The notes under the pieces were generated by a model. The model worked only from the letters and a program-made list of their open reading frames with translations, did no database searches and had not been told where the DNA came from. Below, one piece after another: positions 32,784 through 41,299 of a stretch of 64,000 bases of DNA; position 1 is the stretch's first letter; the number at the start of each line of letters is the position of its first letter. The stretch is from Arcticibacter pallidicorallinus. GTDB lineage: Bacteria > Bacteroidota > Bacteroidia > Sphingobacteriales > Sphingobacteriaceae. The stretch is from contig NZ_PVTH01000009.1 of NCBI RefSeq assembly GCF_003002875.1, forward strand, positions 80,935 through 144,934, in the 5' to 3' direction. A program made the translations under genes and the position numbers.

Positions 32784-33985
32784 TGAGTACAAAATTAACT
32801 ATCGGTCTATTCGGCTTTGGAGTAGTAGGTCAGGGCTTAAATGATATCATCCGTACCAAAGATCTCAATCTGGAGATAAAAAAAATCGCTATCAAGAACC
32901 CTGAAAAGAAGCGTTCGCTTCCTGAAGAGCTTTTTACTACCGATGCCTCGGTTATTCTTAATGACCCTGAAATTAACACCATTGTAGAGCTCATTAATGA
33001 CGCAGATGCTGCTTATTCGATTGTAAAAGCAGCACTAAAGAGCGGAAAGAATGTGGTTTCAGCTAATAAGAAAATGGTCGCCACTCACCTCGAGGAGTTT
33101 CTTCATATTCAGGAGCAATACGGAACGTCCCTTTTATATGAAGGAGCAGTGTGTGGAAGTATTCCCATCATTAGAAATCTCGAAGAATACTACGATAATG
33201 AGCTACTCTATTCTATCAGAGGTATATTCAATGGATCTTCGAATTACATTCTTTCCAAAACATTCACCGAGAACCTTGATTATGCAACTGCATTGAAACA
33301 GGCTCAGGACCTTGGTTTTGCAGAAACAGATCCTATACTAGATGTGGGAGGTTTTGATGCGAAGTATAAACTGGTCATCGCAGCTTCACATGCATATGGC
33401 GTCTTGCCAAACCCCGATGATGTCTTCAATATCGGAATCCAGAACCTGTCGTCGAAGGATATACAGTACGCAAAAGAAAAAAATTACAAGATCAAGCTTG
33501 TTCCCACTGCACTCGAGTTTGGTGAAAGGCAGGTAGTACTATATGTGTTGCCTAAAATGATTAAAGCTGATGATTTTCTATTTAATGTAGAAAATGAATA
33601 CAACGGAGTCATCGTGCAGGCTGCCTTTGCAGATCAACAGTTTTTCTTCGGGAAGGGTGCTGGCGGTCATCCAACGGGATCAGCAGTTCTCTCCGATATA
33701 ACGGCTTTACGGTATGAGTATAAATACGAGTACAAGAAATACAGGTCGAATAAAGGCTTTATTTTATCTAACGACTATCAACTAAACGTGTATTTACGAT
33801 ACACCGATGAGAGCATTCTCTCGAAACTCAAGCTTTCAGAAGTAACCGAAAGATTTTACTCTCCAGATTTCAGTTATGTAATTGGAAAAGTTGCTTTAAG
33901 TGAACTGTTTGCCAATGCAGATCTTTTGGATAACAAACATACATTTATAGCAGAGATAAATACTTTGGCGACGCCAACCATATAA
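32783..33985 (+). CDS. hom: homoserine dehydrogenase
   Basis: NADP-dependent enzyme making homoserine from aspartate semialdehyde. 400 residues: Rossmann start GLFGFGVVGQGL, VSANKKMVATH, EGAVCGSIPIIRNLE, and the signature block IFNGSSNYILSKTF followed by ALKQAQDLGFAETDP and DVGGFDAKYK. There is no aspartokinase domain and no clear ACT domain. With metX and metY it makes a homoserine-to-homocysteine operon under SAM and possibly Cys control; aspartokinase must be elsewhere. Confidence 0.93.
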   Translation: MSTKLTIGLFGFGVVGQGLNDIIRTKDLNLEIKKIAIKNPEKKRSLPEELFTTDASVILNDPEINTIVELINDADAAYSIVKAALKSGKNVVSANKKMVATHLEEFLHIQEQYGTSLLYEGAVCGSIPIIRNLEEYYDNELLYSIRGIFNGSSNYILSKTFTENLDYATALKQAQDLGFAETDPILDVGGFDAKYKLVIAASHAYGVLPNPDDVFNIGIQNLSSKDIQYAKEKNYKIKLVPTALEFGERQVVLYVLPKMIKADDFLFNVENEYNGVIVQAAFADQQFFFGKGAGGHPTGSAVLSDITALRYEYKYEYKKYRSNKGFILSNDYQLNVYLRYTDESILSKLKLSEVTERFYSPDFSYVIGKVALSELFANADLLDNKHTFIAEINTLATPTI

Positions 33986-33996
33986 AATCGCTTAAT

Positions 33997-34024
33997 AACC
34001 GAGCTCAACTGCTAGGGCTCGGTT
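33997..34024. terminator. bidirectional terminator after hom
   Basis: AACCGAGC (33997-34004) pairs with GCTCGGTT (34017-34024), 12-nt loop, between two convergent genes. T-rich sequence follows. Confidence 0.65.
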
Positions 34025-34025
34025 G

Positions 34026-34628
34026 TTACTTTCTACTTATAAATTGATTTCCTTTGATGTAAAATCGCCAGGGAATGTCTCGATAAACGCCCTGGATGTT
34101 TAGACCTATTCTGGACGTTTCGACAATACTTTCCGCTTTTAAATCGTCAGCGTCTTCAATCCAGATTGCATCACTTTGCAGCGACACCCCGTTGTGCAAC
34201 TTATTAAGCCCAAGTGCTTTTGCAAGCGCCCCCGGGCCTTTGCACAAACGCTTCAGATCCTGAATTCCGCGTCGCTCACACATATGATAGACGCCATCAG
34301 CGGGTTGTAGTGCTCTGATGAGCACCGCATGCGAACTTCCCTCCTTTCCGGTTACAATGTTTAACATGTCATGTATGCCGTAGCAGATGTACATATAAAC
34401 AACCCCTCCCTCTGAATACATCATGTCATTTCTTGCTGTCCTCTTCTGGTTATAAGCATGCGAACCAAGATCTTCAGGACCGCGGTATGCTTCTGTCTCG
34501 ACAATTATGCCCGATGTATAAACTCCATCAATTGAAGTGCAAAGCTTTTTGCCAAGTAATTGCCTGGAAACCTGCAAGGTATCTTCCTGCATATAGAAAT
34601 GCGGCGGTAATTTCGAAGATATTGACAT
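34026..34628 (-). CDS. DNA-3-methyladenine glycosylase (AAG/MPG family)
   Basis: Base-excision repair enzyme that removes alkylated purines. The 200 residues follow the human-AAG type: QLLGKKLCTSIDG, IIVETEAYRGPEDLGSHAYN (catalytic Glu), and MYSEGGVVYMYICYGIHDMLNIV, then the LCKGPGALAKALGL block. It is unrelated to AlkA or Tag. It starts three bases after the stop of the fRMsr gene and so is likely in one minus-strand unit with it, converging on the methionine operon. Confidence 0.92.
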   Translation of the reverse strand: MSISSKLPPHFYMQEDTLQVSRQLLGKKLCTSIDGVYTSGIIVETEAYRGPEDLGSHAYNQKRTARNDMMYSEGGVVYMYICYGIHDMLNIVTGKEGSSHAVLIRALQPADGVYHMCERRGIQDLKRLCKGPGALAKALGLNKLHNGVSLQSDAIWIEDADDLKAESIVETSRIGLNIQGVYRDIPWRFYIKGNQFISRK

Positions 34629-34631
34629 GAA

Positions 34632-35105
34632 TTAAAACTCAATCAAACGAATGATCTCCTCAAGATAACGGTGGTCAACCGCGTCAAACGCGCCGAACTC
34701 AGCGCTATCAACATCCAGGACCCCTATTACCTCAGCACCGCTAAACAATGGGATAACTATCTCCGACTTCGACAGGGAACTACAAGCAATATGTCCGGGA
34801 AAAGCATCCACATCAGGTACAATTAGGGTTTCGCCTCTCTCCCATGCTGCCCCGCAAACACCTCTGCCTTTGGAGATACGGGTGCATGCAACTGGCCCCT
34901 GAAAAGGTCCAAGCACCAGTTCATTATCCTTAACTAAATAAAAACCTACCCAGAAAAACTGGAATTGCTCTTTCAAGGCGGCACTTACGTTAGCGAGATT
35001 GGCTATCAGGTCGCTCTCACCCTGCAGCAACGCACATATTTGCGGAATAAGTGACCTGTATTGCTCTTCCTTACTACCTGTATTTATATTCAGATCCTCT
35101 GCCAT
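34632..35105 (-). CDS. msrC: free methionine-(R)-sulfoxide reductase, GAF domain (fRMsr)
   Basis: Reduces free Met-R-sulfoxide to methionine. About 157 residues from ATG 35105; a longer frame from 35141 reaches into the divergent promoter. A single GAF domain with the three family Cys: GPVACTRI, GRGVCGAAW and IACSSLSKSEIVIPL, then VIGVLDVDS. It is next to the methionine operon and in a unit with the alkyladenine glycosylase, giving a small repair set (methionine and DNA damage). Confidence 0.88.
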   Translation of the reverse strand: MAEDLNINTGSKEEQYRSLIPQICALLQGESDLIANLANVSAALKEQFQFFWVGFYLVKDNELVLGPFQGPVACTRISKGRGVCGAAWERGETLIVPDVDAFPGHIACSSLSKSEIVIPLFSGAEVIGVLDVDSAEFGAFDAVDHRYLEEIIRLIEF

Positions 35106-35156
35106 GCCGTAAAAGTACTTTATTAAATTTATTTTTGTCAATTGATAAACACATAT

Positions 35157-37340
35157 ATGATGACTAACAAAAAGAAGAGAGTTTTGATTACCTCATTGCT
35201 CGTTCTACTGATCGGGGGCTCGGCTTACGTCCCGCCTGATGAGGGAATGTTCCCATTAAGCGAACTTAAAAATGTTAATTTAAATAAAGCAGGTTTAAAG
35301 ATTGACCAAAAGGAAATCTACAATACCGAGACTGCAAACGCAAGCCTGGTGGATGCACTTGTCCGTGTGGGCGGATGCACCGGGTCATTTATTTCTGACG
35401 CCGGCCTTATTATTACCAACCATCATTGTGCATTCAGTGCTGTGCAACTGGCCAGTACACCCGAACACGACTACTTGGAGAATGGATTCGTTGCCCAGGA
35501 TAAAGCTTCCGAAATCGAGGCAAAGGGCATGACTTGTCGTATTACCGACAGCTATGAGGATGTATCAGACAAAATTCTTTCTTCCGTAGCCAGCGTATCC
35601 GATCCAGCATCACGTATCCGGATCATCAACGCAGAGATGAAAAAACTGGCTTCTGAAGCAGAAGCACAGGATTCAACCATCGAAGCAGAGGTATCAGAAA
35701 TGTTCATTGGAAAAACCTATGTCCTTTTTCGCTATAAGACTATAAAAGATGTACGACTGGTTTACGTTCCGTCTCGCAATGTTGGTGAATTCGGCGGAGA
35801 AACAGATAATTGGGTTTGGCCAAGGCACACAGGTGACTTTTCTTTCATGCGTGCATACGTTGCGCCTGATGGCTCACCCGCCTCTTACTCGAAATCAAAC
35901 GTCCCTTACGAACCAAAGAAATTCCTGAAGGTTAACGCCGATGGTGTAAATGAAAACGACTTTGTTTTCATCCTCGGATATCCTGGCAGAACATTCAGGC
36001 ATCGCCCTGCCCAATTTATAGAGCACCAGCAAAACTTCCTCCTCCCTTACGTATCGAATCTATACGAATTCCAGAACAAAATGATGGCGGAAGCCGGAAA
36101 GAAAAGCAGGGCTACCGACATTAGACTGGCTACTCGCGTGAAACGAAATGCCAACGTAATGAAAAACTATAACGGAAAGTTAAAAGGGCTCAAGGGCCTG
36201 GAGCTCGTTAAAGAGAAAAAGCAGGAAGATGAGGCCTTGGCCGCCTATATCAATGAAAACGTCGAGCTCAAGGCGAGATACGGCAGCTTAATGTCGGACA
36301 TTGACAACTTATACAAGCTCATTTTCAACGATGCTTATCGTGAAATGTGGCTTGCTCAAATTTATGCTAGTACAAGTTTATTGGACATCGCCAGGCAGAT
36401 AAACAGTTTCAAGGTTAATATGAATTCTAAGCCTGTTGCGGATAGAAACCAGTACTTTGCTGAGAATGTTGGGAGCATAAAAAAGTCACTTCTCGGCAAG
36501 TATGACAGCTTTGATATTGATGCTGATAAGGCGATATTCACACGTATGCTGGAAGATGCGGCTAAACTTCCTAAGAACCAAAGAATAGCTGTTGTTGACA
36601 AGCAGGTTATCAAAGGGTTCAACGCCGAAGAGCAAATTGATAAGTTCGTAAGCAGCCGTTACCAGTACACACGCCTGAAGGATAAGAACTATGTGATGAG
36701 TTTGATTCTTAAATCACCTAAATCCCTGTCGGATTATAGTGATCCTCTCCTTCTGTTTGAAAGTGAAATTTCTGATCAAATCAATGTCCTCCAACCTGAA
36801 AAAGAACGCCGTGAGGGTCAATTAAACAAATTAATGGGAGACTATGTCGCGGTTAAAGAAAGGTTTAAACAGCGGGACTTCATTCCGGATGCTAACAGCA
36901 CCTTGCGTCTCACCTATGGCTACGTAAGAGGTTTTTCGCCCGCTGATGCTACTTATATGAAACCATTTACGACCATAAAAGGGATGCTCGAAAAAGGCAG
37001 TACAGATAATCCGGAATTCACTTACCCTCCAAAGATTAAGCAATTATGGTTGGCTAAGGATTTTGGTCCATTTGTCAAAAAAGATCTCAACGATGTTCCC
37101 GTTTCTTTTTTATACAATCTTGATACTACAGGCGGAAACTCCGGTTCACCAGTAATGAATGACAAAGGTGAACTTATCGGCGTTAATTTTGACAGAGCAT
37201 ACGAAGCTACAATCAACGACTACGCATGGAATGAAAATTACAGCCGATCAATTGGCGTTGACATCCGATATGTATTATGGGTTGCTTCTAAAGTTGACAA
37301 TGCTAATTTCCTCCTCGAAGAGATCGGCGTGAAGCCGTAA
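35157..37340 (+). CDS. S46 family dipeptidyl peptidase (DPP7/DPP11 type)
   Basis: A large serine exopeptidase removing dipeptides from oligopeptides in the periplasm; such enzymes feed amino-acid-using Bacteroidota. About 727 residues from ATG 35157, with an N-terminal signal (VLITSLLVLLIGGSAYV). Catalytic parts: His in LIITNHHCAFSAV, Asp in GETDNWVWPRH and Ser in TTGGNSGSPVMN. The specificity stretch reads NFDRAYEA; Arg at this position suggests DPP11-like preference for Asp/Glu over DPP7, but this rests on memory of the family and needs alignment. Divergent from fRMsr. Confidence 0.88.
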   Translation: MMTNKKKRVLITSLLVLLIGGSAYVPPDEGMFPLSELKNVNLNKAGLKIDQKEIYNTETANASLVDALVRVGGCTGSFISDAGLIITNHHCAFSAVQLASTPEHDYLENGFVAQDKASEIEAKGMTCRITDSYEDVSDKILSSVASVSDPASRIRIINAEMKKLASEAEAQDSTIEAEVSEMFIGKTYVLFRYKTIKDVRLVYVPSRNVGEFGGETDNWVWPRHTGDFSFMRAYVAPDGSPASYSKSNVPYEPKKFLKVNADGVNENDFVFILGYPGRTFRHRPAQFIEHQQNFLLPYVSNLYEFQNKMMAEAGKKSRATDIRLATRVKRNANVMKNYNGKLKGLKGLELVKEKKQEDEALAAYINENVELKARYGSLMSDIDNLYKLIFNDAYREMWLAQIYASTSLLDIARQINSFKVNMNSKPVADRNQYFAENVGSIKKSLLGKYDSFDIDADKAIFTRMLEDAAKLPKNQRIAVVDKQVIKGFNAEEQIDKFVSSRYQYTRLKDKNYVMSLILKSPKSLSDYSDPLLLFESEISDQINVLQPEKERREGQLNKLMGDYVAVKERFKQRDFIPDANSTLRLTYGYVRGFSPADATYMKPFTTIKGMLEKGSTDNPEFTYPPKIKQLWLAKDFGPFVKKDLNDVPVSFLYNLDTTGGNSGSPVMNDKGELIGVNFDRAYEATINDYAWNENYSRSIGVDIRYVLWVASKVDNANFLLEEIGVKP

Positions 37341-37361
37341 CGGTATATTTTATAAACAGAA

Positions 37362-37398
37362 AAGGGGTGTGTCATTGGATTATGACCACCCCTTCTTT
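37362..37398 (+). terminator. terminator after the S46 peptidase gene
   Basis: AAGGGGTG (37362-37369) with CACCCCTT (37387-37394), continued by GTCAT (37371-37375) with ATGAC (37382-37386), one bulge, 6-nt loop, followed by a T-rich stretch. Confidence 0.6.
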
Positions 37399-37452
37399 GC
37401 TTCCTGGTATGGACAAGGTTTATATGAAGCCCATAATAAACCGTGATTCTCC

Positions 37453-37496
37453 CGTGTTGAGTCCGACTTAATAATTGTAAAGTCGGACTCAACACG
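37453..37496. repeat. perfect 17-bp hairpin in the S46-aguA gap
   Basis: CGTGTTGAGTCCGACTT (37453-37469) pairs perfectly with AAGTCGGACTCAACACG (37480-37496), 10-nt AT-rich loop. It is long, GC-balanced, has no T run, and comes after an ordinary terminator. The 345-bp gap (37341-37685) otherwise holds only the two terminators. It may be a small repeat element or a structured RNA. Confidence 0.7.
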
Positions 37497-37628
37497 CACT
37501 TTTGCCGGGTTATATACGCCTTCCTATAGACGCGGTCTAAGCTTAGTATAGAGCAAAGGCAAATTGCTAGTCAGGGTTTAAGCTCCTGCTGCATGCTGCA
37601 AATCCCCCGTAAAATTCCTCGTAAACAA

Positions 37629-37668
37629 AAAAGGCTGATCACTTCTTCAATGATACAGCCTCTTTTGT
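37629..37668 (-). terminator. terminator of the agmatine deiminase unit
   Basis: On the minus strand, AGGCTG (37632-37637) pairs with CAGCCT near 37656-37661, with ATCA/TGAT inside the stem; A run on the left reads as a T run for minus-strand genes. It is placed just past the aguA stop. Confidence 0.65.
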
Positions 37669-37685
37669 TTTTGGTATCTATTAAA

Positions 37686-38771
37686 TTAAATACTCGGCTC
37701 TTGCTGACTCAGGCAATGAAAGCTGCCCAAGCCCCATATAATATCGGTAGAATCTAAGCCGACTACCTTCCTTTCCGGGTAGCAGGTGGTGATAATATCC
37801 AGTGCTTTATCGTCGGCAGCACAACGATAAGTTGGCACGATTACATACTCGTTGCTGATGTAGAAGTTGGCGTACGACGCTGGTAAGCGCATATCATCGT
37901 AAACTACCGGACCAGGCATAGGAAGTTCCACCACGTTAAGTTGTTTGCCATCCAGCAAACGAAGCTTACTCAACGACGCAAGATTCTGTTGGAGCAAGGA
38001 ATAGTTCTCGTCGTAGATATTGGTTTCTACTACAGACAACACCGTATCTCTGTTTACAAAACGAATGGTATCATCAATATGACCATCAGTGTCGTCTCCT
38101 TCTATCCCTTCATCAACCCATAAGATTTGTTCAGCACCATAGAACTCACATAGATATTCTTCAATCTGTGCCTGATTAAGATGCGGATTACGGTTCTCGT
38201 TGAGAAGGCAACATGTGGAGGTGAGTATTGTGCCATCTCCATTAAATTCAACTGAACCGCCTTCCATTACAATCCCCGGATGAAAAACCGGAAGATGAAG
38301 TGATTGCCCAATTAGCGTGGGGATAACATCGTCCTGACCATACGGAGGATATTTACCCCCCCATGCATTATAGCCCCAATCTACGATGACCTTCTTATGC
38401 TCAGCCTCGGGATTAATTAGAAATGCCGGACCGTGATCGCGACACCAGGCATCGTCTGTTCTATGGTAGAAAAATTCGATCTTAGTTAAGTCAGCGCCTG
38501 CCAGTTCGATATGTTTTAAAGCAAAGCTTTTCATCGCTTCATCTAAAACATTGATTCGCACCCTTTCGCTTAGAGATAAGATCTTAATAAATTGAGCGTA
38601 TTGACTGAATATAGCATCTAACTTACCTGGCCAACTCGCTTCTTTATGCGGCCAACTCAGCCACGTAGCCTCATGTCGCTCCCATTCTGCAGGAAACTTA
38701 TAGCCTAGTGATTTGGGGGTATTACCGTTTGCAAAATCGGGATATCCCGCCGATATAAAGTTACTCTTCAT
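37686..38771 (-). CDS. aguA: agmatine deiminase
   Basis: Hydrolyses agmatine to N-carbamoylputrescine and ammonia (arginine decarboxylase route to putrescine). The 361 residues have the guanidino-modifying-enzyme core: FPAEWERHEATWLSWPH, DDAWCRDHGPAFL, VMEGGSVEFNGDGTILTS, TDGHIDDTIRFV and the nucleophilic Cys in GSFHCLSQQEP near the C-terminus. Its start overlaps the aguB stop by 11 bp, so the two steps are translated together. Confidence 0.95.
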   Translation of the reverse strand: MKSNFISAGYPDFANGNTPKSLGYKFPAEWERHEATWLSWPHKEASWPGKLDAIFSQYAQFIKILSLSERVRINVLDEAMKSFALKHIELAGADLTKIEFFYHRTDDAWCRDHGPAFLINPEAEHKKVIVDWGYNAWGGKYPPYGQDDVIPTLIGQSLHLPVFHPGIVMEGGSVEFNGDGTILTSTCCLLNENRNPHLNQAQIEEYLCEFYGAEQILWVDEGIEGDDTDGHIDDTIRFVNRDTVLSVVETNIYDENYSLLQQNLASLSKLRLLDGKQLNVVELPMPGPVVYDDMRLPASYANFYISNEYVIVPTYRCAADDKALDIITTCYPERKVVGLDSTDIIWGLGSFHCLSQQEPSI

Positions 38772-39633
38772 CGATATAACGTTTGGTTATCGGTGCATAA
38801 GAGTCTATTCGCCTATCTCTAAGAAACGGCCAGTGGGTACGGTAACGGTCAGACTTACTTAAATCTAATTCCTGGACGTGATTTTCTTCCTCAGTGTGAG
38901 ACGCCTGATATAAAACGGTTCCAAAAGGATTTGCTATAAAAGATCCCCCCCAGAACTTCATATGTCCTTCGTCACCAGTACGGTTAACCGATACTACATG
39001 AACTCCGTTTGCAACTGCGTGGCTACGCTGTATCGTCTGCCATGCATTGTACTGCTCGGTGTTTGTGTCGATCTCCTGAGAAGACGCCCAACCGATGGCG
39101 GTAGGGAAGAATAATATCTCTGCCCCCATGAGAGCGGTAATTCGCGCGGCTTCAGGATACCATTGATCCCAGCATATAAGAACCCCTATCTTAGCATACT
39201 TAGTATCGAAAACCTTATACCCCATGTCTCCCGGGGTAAAATAAAATTTTTCGTAATAACCGGGGTCGTCGGGAATATGCATCTTACGATATTTCCCAAG
39301 GTAAGCTCCATCCGCATCCAGAACTGCTGTTGTATTATGATATAATCCCTGAGCTCTCTTTTCAAATAGCGAAGCGATAATTACGACATTGAGTTCCTTT
39401 GCCAATTCCGAGAGTGAGTCGGTTGATGGACCAGGAATCGTTTCTGCCAACAAAAAGTTGTCATAATCTTCAACATCACAAAAATATAGAGAAGTGAATA
39501 ATTCCTGTAAGCAAACTATTTGAGCGCCCTGGCCTGCAACCTCTCTGATTTTAGAGATTGTTTTTTTAAGATTGTCCTCCTTACCCGAAGTGCAACTCAT
39601 CTGCACCAATCCAACTTTGACTTTCTGATCCAT
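38761..39633 (-). CDS. aguB: N-carbamoylputrescine amidase
   Basis: Nitrilase-superfamily amidase that converts N-carbamoylputrescine to putrescine, CO2 and ammonia. 290 residues with the Glu-Lys-Cys triad: Glu in VCLQELFTSLYFC, Lys in YRKMHIPDDPGYYEK, and Cys in IGVLICWDQWYPEAAR; the last block is typical of this branch. It leads the aguB-aguA pair. An arginine decarboxylase is not in the window. Confidence 0.94.
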   Translation of the reverse strand: MDQKVKVGLVQMSCTSGKEDNLKKTISKIREVAGQGAQIVCLQELFTSLYFCDVEDYDNFLLAETIPGPSTDSLSELAKELNVVIIASLFEKRAQGLYHNTTAVLDADGAYLGKYRKMHIPDDPGYYEKFYFTPGDMGYKVFDTKYAKIGVLICWDQWYPEAARITALMGAEILFFPTAIGWASSQEIDTNTEQYNAWQTIQRSHAVANGVHVVSVNRTGDEGHMKFWGGSFIANPFGTVLYQASHTEEENHVQELDLSKSDRYRTHWPFLRDRRIDSYAPITKRYIDEE

Positions 39634-39769
39634 CTAATATTTTAATGTTTCGCAAAAATAATCAAACTTGTATAATATTCATCTATAGTATTAAACCAAA
39701 GCAATTTAATATATTAGATAAAAAACTATCTACCTGAATTTCCGTTTACTGCATACCAACTTTATAAAC

Positions 39770-40531
39770 TTGAAAACCGATATCAAAAACAATAACCCGG
39801 AACCTCCGAGAGACGAGGTATTTCGAGACCAGATTAATCGTGTCTCAGACTTTAAGTTCGGCACCAAAGTTGTCAGTGTTTTTGACGACATGGTAAGCCG
39901 CTCAGTTCCTTTCTATGACGAAATGCAGCGGATGATCTCAGAACTTGCGGCTGAACATGCACTCCCTGATACAGCGGTTTATGATCTTGGGTGCTCTACA
40001 GGAACCACCATGATCGGGATGAATGAAACAGTCTCAGCCGATATTAAGTTCGTTGGCATTGATGATGCATCGGAGATGCTGAAGAAATGTGATGGTAAAT
40101 TGAAAGAGGCTGGCTTCCAACGCCCTTACGAATTGATTGAAGCGAATATCCAACAAGATTTCGAAATTAAAAATGCATCCGTGGTTGTACTATGCCTGAC
40201 GCTACAGTTCATCAGACCCATATGCCGTGAAAAGGTGTTGCGCAAAATTGTCGACGGATTGGTACCTGGAGGGGTGCTTATTCTTGTCGAAAAAATATTA
40301 GCGGAAGAAAGTTCTTTCAACCGCAGCTTCATTAAATATTATTACGACTACAAGAGACGGAATAATTATAGCGAAATGGAAATATCGCAAAAGCGTGAAG
40401 CATTGGAAAATGTCCTAATCCCCTATAAGTTATCGGAAAATATTCTTTTACTTAAGGAGGCCGGCTTTTCGCAATGCGAGGTTTTTTTCAAATGGTATAA
40501 TTTTTCAGGCATCGTAGCGGTAAAAGATTAA
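39770..40531 (+). CDS. cmoA: carboxy-S-adenosyl-L-methionine synthase
   Basis: Makes carboxy-SAM from SAM and prephenate, used by CmoB to modify tRNA wobble uridine (cmo5U34). About 253 residues: RDEVFRDQINRVSDFKFGTKVVSVFDDMVSRSVPFYDEMQRMI opening, then SAM motif VYDLGCSTGTT and VVLCLTLQFIRP, closing KWYNFSGIVAVK. The start is TTG; no ATG exists before the conserved N-terminal block, so TTG use is likely. CmoB is not adjacent, which is unusual compared with proteobacteria. Followed by a methyltransferase one base on. Confidence 0.9.
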   Translation: MKTDIKNNNPEPPRDEVFRDQINRVSDFKFGTKVVSVFDDMVSRSVPFYDEMQRMISELAAEHALPDTAVYDLGCSTGTTMIGMNETVSADIKFVGIDDASEMLKKCDGKLKEAGFQRPYELIEANIQQDFEIKNASVVVLCLTLQFIRPICREKVLRKIVDGLVPGGVLILVEKILAEESSFNRSFIKYYYDYKRRNNYSEMEISQKREALENVLIPYKLSENILLLKEAGFSQCEVFFKWYNFSGIVAVKD

Positions 40532-40532
40532 C

Positions 40533-41255
40533 ATGGTCTCGATTGGTAACTTTTTCTTCAGATATAGGAATGTACTCTTTATTTTTCTGTATCTCACTCT
40601 TTTTATTCCTTCTCCCCGCATCTTTACAGAAGAAGCACTAGGTCAAAATTATTATATATGGCCAATTATTTTGGGACTGATAATCACTGTCAGCGGACAG
40701 CTTATCAGGGGCCTGACCATCGGGCTGGCTTACATAGTTCGCGGAGGACAAAACAAGAAAGTCTATGCGGATCATCTGGTTACAGAGGGCATTTTCCGTC
40801 ACTGTAGAAACCCACTTTATGTCGGAAATATTTTGATGCTTTTAGGTGTCGGAATCCTTTCCAATTCTATCTTATTCGTGGGAGTTTTGATGCCTCTTTT
40901 CCTGTTTATATACCAGGCTATAGTTCTTGCTGAGGAAAACTTTCTGAGAAACAAGTTCGGGAAAGACTTCGAAATGTATTGCCAGCGCGTTAACCGGTGG
41001 TGGATAAACTGGAAGGGTATCGGACGGACATTCCAGGGCATGCGGTTTAATATAAGAAGATGGATCCTCAAAGAATACAACACGCAGTTCATCTGGTTGG
41101 CAGGAATCACGCTTATTCTTCTTCTTTACTATCCCCAGATTACGAATGATGACCATGACTTGAGAAATATCTTAATTGCCGTGTTTCTCGCCGCACTAAC
41201 ACTGATCTATCTGTTTGTAAGATATCTCAAAAAATCAGGCAAGATGGTAGATTAA
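40533..41255 (+). CDS. membrane methyltransferase, isoprenylcysteine/phospholipid type
   Basis: A 240-residue integral membrane protein with helices near residues 10-30, 44-65, 95-130 and two at the C-terminus (FIWLAGITLILLLYY, IAVFLAALTLIYLFV). The SAM-binding signature of the ICMT/PEMT family is present: GIFRHCRNPLYVGNIL, followed by EENFLRNKFGKDFEMYCQRVNRWW. It probably methylates a lipid or small lipophilic substrate; none can be named. It starts one base after the cmoA stop and may share its transcript. Confidence 0.8.
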   Translation: MVSIGNFFFRYRNVLFIFLYLTLFIPSPRIFTEEALGQNYYIWPIILGLIITVSGQLIRGLTIGLAYIVRGGQNKKVYADHLVTEGIFRHCRNPLYVGNILMLLGVGILSNSILFVGVLMPLFLFIYQAIVLAEENFLRNKFGKDFEMYCQRVNRWWINWKGIGRTFQGMRFNIRRWILKEYNTQFIWLAGITLILLLYYPQITNDDHDLRNILIAVFLAALTLIYLFVRYLKKSGKMVD

Positions 41256-41299
41256 CAACAGCCCTAAACCTTCAATTTATAACTAACCAATCGATCACT

